Shown here one piece after another: positions 59,895 through 64,000 of a DNA stretch of 64,000 nucleotides. The position numbers and the translations under genes were made by a program. The stretch spans positions 372,001-436,000 of the forward strand of contig CAVPZC010000002.1 in the NCBI GenBank assembly GCA_963710175.1. The letters run 5' to 3'. This DNA comes from Phormidesmis sp963710175. GTDB lineage: Bacteria > Cyanobacteriota > Cyanobacteriia > Phormidesmidales > Phormidesmidaceae. Every line of letters starts with the position of its first letter. The first letter of the stretch is position 1. Under the pieces are notes generated by a model, which ran no database searches, had not been told where the DNA came from, and saw only the letters and a program-made list of their open reading frames with translations.

Positions 59895-60095
59895 TTATGA
59901 GGAAAGGTCTTGATTAGAAGGCTGCCCGTCGGCGCTGACTTTTGTTTCGGTATCATCCTCCGCCAGAATTTCCCAGATTTCTGCGAGCGGAACTCTTTCT
60001 CCTGCCTTTATCTGCTGTATCGAACGTTTCAGACCAGCTAGAACTTCCTCGGTAAGTGTATCGTCTGGGTCTATTCTCTTAGTCACGTTTAGCAC
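59895..60095 (-). CDS. small hypothetical protein, antitoxin-like
   Basis: A 66-residue acidic protein (GTG at 60095 or 60086) with a probable helix IDPDDTLTEEVLAGLKRSIQ and KAGERVPLAEIWEIL, then a polar tail. The helix-plus-KAGE(R/K)xPLxE(I/V)W pattern resembles small cyanobacterial proteins that accompany toxin genes, but no toxin-like gene lies next to it. It could be an orphan antitoxin or an unrelated regulator. Low certainty. Confidence 0.5.
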   Translation of the reverse strand: MLNVTKRIDPDDTLTEEVLAGLKRSIQQIKAGERVPLAEIWEILAEDDTETKVSADGQPSNQDLSS

Positions 60096-60138
60096 TCTTA
60101 TAATCGTTCAGCAATGTCCTATGAAGCTTGAGCTCAGC

Positions 60139-60576
60139 TTACTTGTGATAGCTGCCGTTTTGTAAAATTGTCTTTGCTCTGTATAGCTGCTCTACCAGCA
60201 TGAGCCGCGCAATTTCGTGAGGGAAGGTCATGGCTGAGAGGCTGATCATGGGGCGAGTTTTGAGGCGATCGCTCACCCCCTCCGGCCCGCCAATAAACAG
60301 CACCAGCGTCCCAAAAGCTTCACTGCCTAGCCATTGCGCGAACGCTATAGAATTGCGCATCTTACCGTATTCCGCCATGATCACCAGCCGATCTTGCGCG
60401 GTAATCAGGCTCTCTAGCTTGTCAGCTTCTTTCTCTTTGCCGCTGTCTTTAATTTCAACAATTTCCACCTCAGGCAGACGCTTTGCGTAAAGGGCAATCC
60501 CGTCTTTGATCCAGGGCTTTTTCACCTTGCCGACTGCGATGATTTTGATCTTGGGAAAGCTTTGACCCACAGGCAC
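60139..60576 (-). CDS. rlmH: 23S rRNA (pseudouridine-1915-N3)-methyltransferase RlmH
   Basis: A 145-residue SPOUT methyltransferase with KIKIIAVGKVKKPWIKDG at the start, SLITAQDRLVIMAEYGKMRN, FGTLVLFIGGPEGVSDRL and FPHEIARLMLVEQLYRAK, all RlmH hallmarks. It methylates pseudouridine 1915 of 23S rRNA at the decoding interface. The start is a GTG at 60576 or 60570. Confidence 0.95.
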   Translation of the reverse strand: MPVGQSFPKIKIIAVGKVKKPWIKDGIALYAKRLPEVEIVEIKDSGKEKEADKLESLITAQDRLVIMAEYGKMRNSIAFAQWLGSEAFGTLVLFIGGPEGVSDRLKTRPMISLSAMTFPHEIARLMLVEQLYRAKTILQNGSYHK

Positions 60577-60615
60577 TCGATGCAGAATAATTTGCAGCTA
60601 GTCAGTCGTGTGCGT

Positions 60616-61293
60616 TCATTTCGTTGTGGGATTCATTCTGCGCTCTAGCAAAGAAAACGCCTGCGAAGCGATGACGTTCAAGACTAGATAGATCAGGGCG
60701 ACGGTAAACCATATCTCAAAGGCCCGAAAGTTTCTGGCGACAATCAGCTGCCCCTGGCGGAACAGCTCCTGATAGCCGATGATCGCCACCAGGCTCGTAT
60801 CTTTCAATAGAGTGATAAATTCGTTACCCAAAGGCGGAATCATGCGGCGCAGCGCTTGAGGGAAAACCACGTAGCGCATGGTCTGAGCTGGCCCTAGTCC
60901 CAGAGATTCTGACGCTTCTTTTTGCCCTGCTTCAATGGACTGGATGCCGGCGCGGACAATTTCTGCCAGATAAGCTGCCGAATTCAGACTGAGCCCAACA
61001 ATAGCTGCGCTCCACTGGCTAAACGTAAAGTCGATGCCGATAGACCTGACTAAAGGCGGCACGCCAAAATAAATCATAAAGAGCTGTACCAACAGCGGTG
61101 TACCCCGAAAAAAATCGATATACACCCTTGCTGCCAGACTGATCAGCTTGATTTTTGACAGCCGCGCAATGCCTAAGGCGATGCCGCCGATAGACCCTAA
61201 AGCCACGGCAGCTGCCGTGAGCTGCAAGGTGATCAGTGCACCTTGCAGCAGGGCGGGCAGCGCGGCAATCACAAAGCCCAGTGACTTTTCCAA
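60616..61293 (-). CDS. polar amino-acid ABC transporter permease
   Basis: A 225-residue permease of the HisM/GlnP type. The N-terminal helix LPALLQGALITLQLTAAAVA and the EAA-loop ASESLGLGPAQTMRYVVFPQ precede QALRRMIPPLGNEFITLLKD and LVAIIGYQELFRQGQL. Start is a TTG at 61293, consistent with the frame. It is 55 bp downstream of the substrate-binding protein gene on the same strand and forms the membrane channel for that protein, with the divergent ATPase at 62406. Specificity probably for basic or polar amino acids. Confidence 0.93.
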   Translation of the reverse strand: MEKSLGFVIAALPALLQGALITLQLTAAAVALGSIGGIALGIARLSKIKLISLAARVYIDFFRGTPLLVQLFMIYFGVPPLVRSIGIDFTFSQWSAAIVGLSLNSAAYLAEIVRAGIQSIEAGQKEASESLGLGPAQTMRYVVFPQALRRMIPPLGNEFITLLKDTSLVAIIGYQELFRQGQLIVARNFRAFEIWFTVALIYLVLNVIASQAFSLLERRMNPTTK

Positions 61294-61348
61294 AACGAAA
61301 GCTCCAGTGAAGGGTCAGGCAGTCCAAAGTCTCTAACGATCTGGAGTC

Positions 61349-62164
61349 CTATTCGACCATGTCAGCTGGGGGCTCGGTGCCAAACCACTTCTGATAAAGC
61401 TCTGCGTAGGTGCCATCGGCTTTTACTTCGGACAGCCCTTCGTTGATCGCTTCTAGATTTTCAGATCCTTGAGGCATTGCAATCCCGTAAAATTCTTCGG
61501 TGAGCAGTTCGCCAACCACTTCAATGCCGGGGATGTTGCCAGTGGCGATCGCATCCAAAGTCGCCGGAGCATCGTTCACCACCGCATCGACGTTGCCGTT
61601 TGCCAGCTCTTGCAACGCCAGCGGCGCAGAGTCAAAAGTAGTCACCGTCGCTCCTTCGACGCTGTTAGCCGTTTCAGCGCCAGTTGTGCCGATTTGTGCG
61701 GCGATCCTTTTACCTTGCAGGTCTTCTAAAGATGTGATGTCTGTGGTGCCTTCTTGGACGGCGATCGCCAACCCCGCCTTGAAGTAAGGATCCGAAAAAT
61801 CAACGGTTTCTTTCCGCTCATCCGTAATCGTCATACCGCTAATCGCTGCATTGATCGAGCCGCCCTGCAAAGCTGGAATCAGCCCGTCAAAAGGCAGGCT
61901 CTCAAATTCGACCGTTTTGCCTGCCTTCTCGGCAATGGCATTCATCAAGTCAATATCAAAGCCCTCTAGCTCGCCGCTGGCGCTCATCGACTCAAACGGC
62001 GGAAACCCTGGCTCGGTGCCCACAGATAAAACGCTGTCGCCGCCCCCCCCAGTGTCACCGCCCGCCCCGGTGTCACCGCCATCCCCGCCACAAGCGACCA
62101 GCAGGCCAGCCGTGGCCATCCCTAAGATCGCAGACTTTACAAAAGCAGCACGTGTCATCTTCAT
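61349..62164 (-). CDS. polar amino-acid ABC transporter substrate-binding lipoprotein
   Basis: A 271-residue periplasmic binding protein from the ATG at 62164. The lipobox-like GMATAGLLVACGGDGG suggests a lipid-anchored N-terminal Cys, followed by a Gly-rich linker of three GGDTG-type units. The binding fold has VGTEPGFPPFESMSASGELE, GFDIDLMNAIAEKAGK, SGMTITDERKETVDFSDPYF, LQGKRIAAQIGTTGAETAN and ELANGNVDAVVNDAPA, typical of arginine/lysine/histidine/glutamine binders. It delivers the solute to the adjacent permease. Acceptor preference is not fixed by sequence. Confidence 0.92.
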   Translation of the reverse strand: MKMTRAAFVKSAILGMATAGLLVACGGDGGDTGAGGDTGGGGDSVLSVGTEPGFPPFESMSASGELEGFDIDLMNAIAEKAGKTVEFESLPFDGLIPALQGGSINAAISGMTITDERKETVDFSDPYFKAGLAIAVQEGTTDITSLEDLQGKRIAAQIGTTGAETANSVEGATVTTFDSAPLALQELANGNVDAVVNDAPATLDAIATGNIPGIEVVGELLTEEFYGIAMPQGSENLEAINEGLSEVKADGTYAELYQKWFGTEPPADMVE

Positions 62165-62256
62165 CGTCAATAGCCTCACACTTCGCAGCCAATCGCTGCC
62201 TAACAAATTATGGGAAAACTTTACCCTCTCTTAACCTACTAAAAGCAGGGTCTATC

Positions 62257-62270
62257 GTGCTAGAAAATAC
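62257..62270. promoter_or_regulatory. possible NtcA-like site
   Basis: GTG-N8-TAC (GTGCTAGAAAATAC) lies in the divergent gap between the binding-protein gene and the ATPase gene. It is a variant of the NtcA consensus GTA-N8-TAC, in keeping with an amino-acid importer, but one half is imperfect and no matched -10 is placed. Weak evidence. Confidence 0.25.
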
Positions 62271-62405
62271 CGAAGTTTTCAATCTCACTGGCCTATTATT
62301 GCGTTCTGTCGCATCAGAGAAGTGACGAATGTTACCTAAAATGCAGCTAAAAGGCTAGATGATACTCTTTGAGTAGATCTTCATTGGCCGTCAGCCGCTA
62401 TTCAT

Positions 62406-63167
62406 ATGCCAGATCCCACCCCTGCAATTGTCAGCACCAACCTGCAAAAGAAATTTGGCGATCTTTCAGTGCTCAGAGGCATTGACTGTCAAATTCACCG
62501 GGGTGAAGTGGTGGCGATTATTGGCTCGTCAGGCTGCGGTAAAAGCACCCTGCTTCGCTGCTTTAACCGCTTAGAGGCAATCAGCGGCGGCCAGCTGATT
62601 GTCAATGAGATTGATCTTTCCAAGGCCAACCTCAGTCGCCGTCGTCTGCTGGAGTTGCGGGCACAAGTTGGCATGGTATTTCAGCAGTTCAATCTCTTTC
62701 CTCATTTATCTGTTTTGGAAAATCTGTGCCTTGCCCCAAAAAAAGTGCTCGGCCAGTCACAGCGCGAAAGTAAGGAGACTGCTAGCTTCTATCTCAACAA
62801 AGTGGGCTTGGGCGAAAAGGCTCATGCCTATCCCGATCAGCTGTCGGGCGGGCAAAAGCAACGGGTGGCGATCGCCCGCGCCCTCTGCATGAAGCCCGAA
62901 ATCCTCTTGTTTGACGAACCCACCAGCGCCCTAGACCCAGAACTGGTCGGTGAAGTGCTTCAGGTGATGCAGCAGCTTGCCCAAGAAGGCATGACCATGG
63001 TGGTCGTCACTCACGAAATGCAGTTCGCCCGCGAAGTTGCCAGCCGGGTAATGTTTTTAAACAAAGGCCAGGTAGAAGAACACGGCGATCCCCGCGAGGT
63101 ATTGAGAAACCCTCAGAGCGAGAGACTACAGAGCTTTCTCAGCCGTATCAACGTCGCATTGGCTTAA
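62406..63167 (+). CDS. glnQ: polar amino-acid ABC transporter ATP-binding protein
   Basis: A 253-residue ATPase of the GlnQ/HisP type. Walker A is IIGSSGCGKSTLLRCFNRLE, the Q loop VGMVFQQFNLFPHLSVLENL, the ABC signature LSGGQKQRVAIARALCM, and Walker B ILLFDEPTSALDPELVGEVL. It powers the importer whose binding protein and permease lie on the other strand across a 241-bp divergent gap. ATG start. Confidence 0.94.
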   Translation: MPDPTPAIVSTNLQKKFGDLSVLRGIDCQIHRGEVVAIIGSSGCGKSTLLRCFNRLEAISGGQLIVNEIDLSKANLSRRRLLELRAQVGMVFQQFNLFPHLSVLENLCLAPKKVLGQSQRESKETASFYLNKVGLGEKAHAYPDQLSGGQKQRVAIARALCMKPEILLFDEPTSALDPELVGEVLQVMQQLAQEGMTMVVVTHEMQFAREVASRVMFLNKGQVEEHGDPREVLRNPQSERLQSFLSRINVALA

Positions 63168-63261
63168 AGTCTATATTCCCTATCGTCAGATAGATGCCAG
63201 TGGGATCAAAGTTCCCACATGCTAGAAGCGCTTTGAAAAGTGTGGAAGGCAAAACAAGATA

Positions 63262-64000
63262 GTGCGTCAGACCAAAACAGCGATACCGGCTGGCGTCAGG
63301 GCGATCATTCACCGGTTCTGGCAGGAAAGCCGTTCGCTTCCGCCCGCTGCCTGGTCTCACTGGTGGAAAACGCTCGCCGTTGGACTGGGCATTTGTGCGC
63401 TGGTAACCTATGTAATCACTCGCCTAGCAATGGGGTGGGAAGACACCTGGCTGCAAGCCTGGGATGAGAAATGGCTTTTGATATTAGAAGCACGCGCTCC
63501 CCTTTCGTTTCCGCGCAGCATTACCTGGGAATCGCCTGGTAATACGATTGGAATGCTGCCTATTTTCTTGATACTCACCGCGCTGACAGCCTGGTTCCGT
63601 CAGCCAATTATCGCCGCGACTGCGGTTGCCACCTATATAGGGCAGTTTGCGCTGGTATGGATTGGCTGGGGTTCGTGGAGTCGCGATCGCCCCGACCTCA
63701 TCGCCGATGGGATCGCCGCCCCTGGCCTACATTCTTTTCCCTCAGGTCATGTCGTTGTCGTTACAACCATGTATGGCCTGATCTTTTACCTGTGGTTTCG
63801 CACATCTCGCAACTGGCTAGAAAAATTGATTGCGATCGCCTTCGGCGCGCTCTGGATTGGCCTAATTACCTCTTCTCGAATCACCTTAGGTGCCCACTGG
63901 CCCAGTGATGTCATCGCGAGCCTGATTATCGGCACCCTCTGGCTAACGACAGTGGTTCTAGCGCTAGAAAACGGTACTCGCACTGCTAAAAATGCTAAGC
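63262..64000 (+). CDS. PAP2-family phosphatase, 5' part
   Basis: An open frame runs from the GTG at 63262 to the window end without a stop (at least 246 residues). It has several hydrophobic segments and the three PAP2 motifs: WSRDRPDLIADG (KxxxxxxRP variant), LHSFPSGHVVVV (PSGH) and SSRITLGAHWPSDVIAS (SRxxxxxHxxxD). Members hydrolyse lipid phosphates such as phosphatidate or undecaprenyl pyrophosphate at the membrane. The C-terminus lies outside the window, so the length and stop are unknown. A slightly different start is possible. Confidence 0.88.
   Translation, partial: MRQTKTAIPAGVRAIIHRFWQESRSLPPAAWSHWWKTLAVGLGICALVTYVITRLAMGWEDTWLQAWDEKWLLILEARAPLSFPRSITWESPGNTIGMLPIFLILTALTAWFRQPIIAATAVATYIGQFALVWIGWGSWSRDRPDLIADGIAAPGLHSFPSGHVVVVTTMYGLIFYLWFRTSRNWLEKLIAIAFGALWIGLITSSRITLGAHWPSDVIASLIIGTLWLTTVVLALENGTRTAKNAK

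Overview
The window is cyanobacterial chromosome. It carries genes for small photosynthetic subunits (petN, psbX), plastocyanin (petE) and the cyanobacterial/plastid families Ycf51, Ycf66 and YggT. It also carries many cyanobacterial domain families (DUF1995, DUF2232, DUF3352, DUF29, DUF6887/6888) and is dense in the HIP1 palindrome GCGATCGC. The GC-rich composition, frequent GTG/TTG starts and scattered Uma2 remnants suggest a Leptolyngbya-like filamentous lineage, but that placement is inference. Most of the window is ordinary housekeeping sequence, with genes mixed on both strands in short runs and no prophage or CRISPR array.

Layout. 1-11 kb: the 5' end of clpP, an atypical SDR, petN, rsmB, a folate/biopterin-type transporter, a carotenoid oxygenase, and a 1416-residue coiled-coil protein with a C-terminal Hsp70/actin-like ATPase fold. 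11-17 kb: a Crp/Fnr regulator, a DUF2232 membrane protein and a CobT-like protein in one run; petE with its promoter and terminator; and tRNA-Cys. 17-31 kb: fructosamine kinase, M16 peptidase, GH24 lysozyme, an orphan sugar-ABC permease, yggT, psbX, ycf66, a cysteine desulfurase, DUF1995, DUF456, an aminotransferase, a glycerol-dehydrogenase-like protein, ycf51, a phospholipase-D-like protein carrying an EF-hand loop, and murG. 31-41 kb: purS-purQ, a Zur-like Fur protein, PadR, GNAT, a DUF6888-DUF6887 pair (the first gene is only 57 codons), acs, a broken Uma2 gene, DUF29, a DEAD-box helicase and an alpha/beta hydrolase. 41-46 kb: a 991-residue fusion of a PlsY-like membrane domain to a dikinase-type phosphotransferase, then an IS4-family element with intact inverted repeats and a 9-bp target duplication. 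46-64 kb: DUF3352, an exported hypothetical protein, a SRPBCC protein, malic enzyme with an ACT domain, flavin reductase, a Ser/Thr kinase with an SH3 domain, mutS, rsmI, a PfkB kinase, a CysQ/HAL2-like phosphatase, rlmH, a complete polar amino-acid ABC transporter and the 5' part of a PAP2 phosphatase.

Functional groups are small. purS/purQ form part of FGAM synthase. The substrate-binding protein and permease diverge from their ATPase and together form one amino-acid importer. petN, psbX and petE belong to photosynthetic electron transport. MurG and the lysozyme concern peptidoglycan.

The most unusual items are five. First, the PlsY-dikinase fusion, which has an ATP-grasp domain and a phosphohistidine domain but no PEP-binding barrel. 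Second, the giant Hsp70-like protein. Third, two copies of a ~100-bp repeat whose terminal hairpins have different stems but an identical AATGCATC loop. Fourth, the IS4 transposase split at a perfect A AAA AAG slippery heptamer. Fifth, several in-frame 12- or 15-bp tandem expansions inside otherwise conserved genes. None of these could be checked against a database here; family names come from motif recognition by eye.
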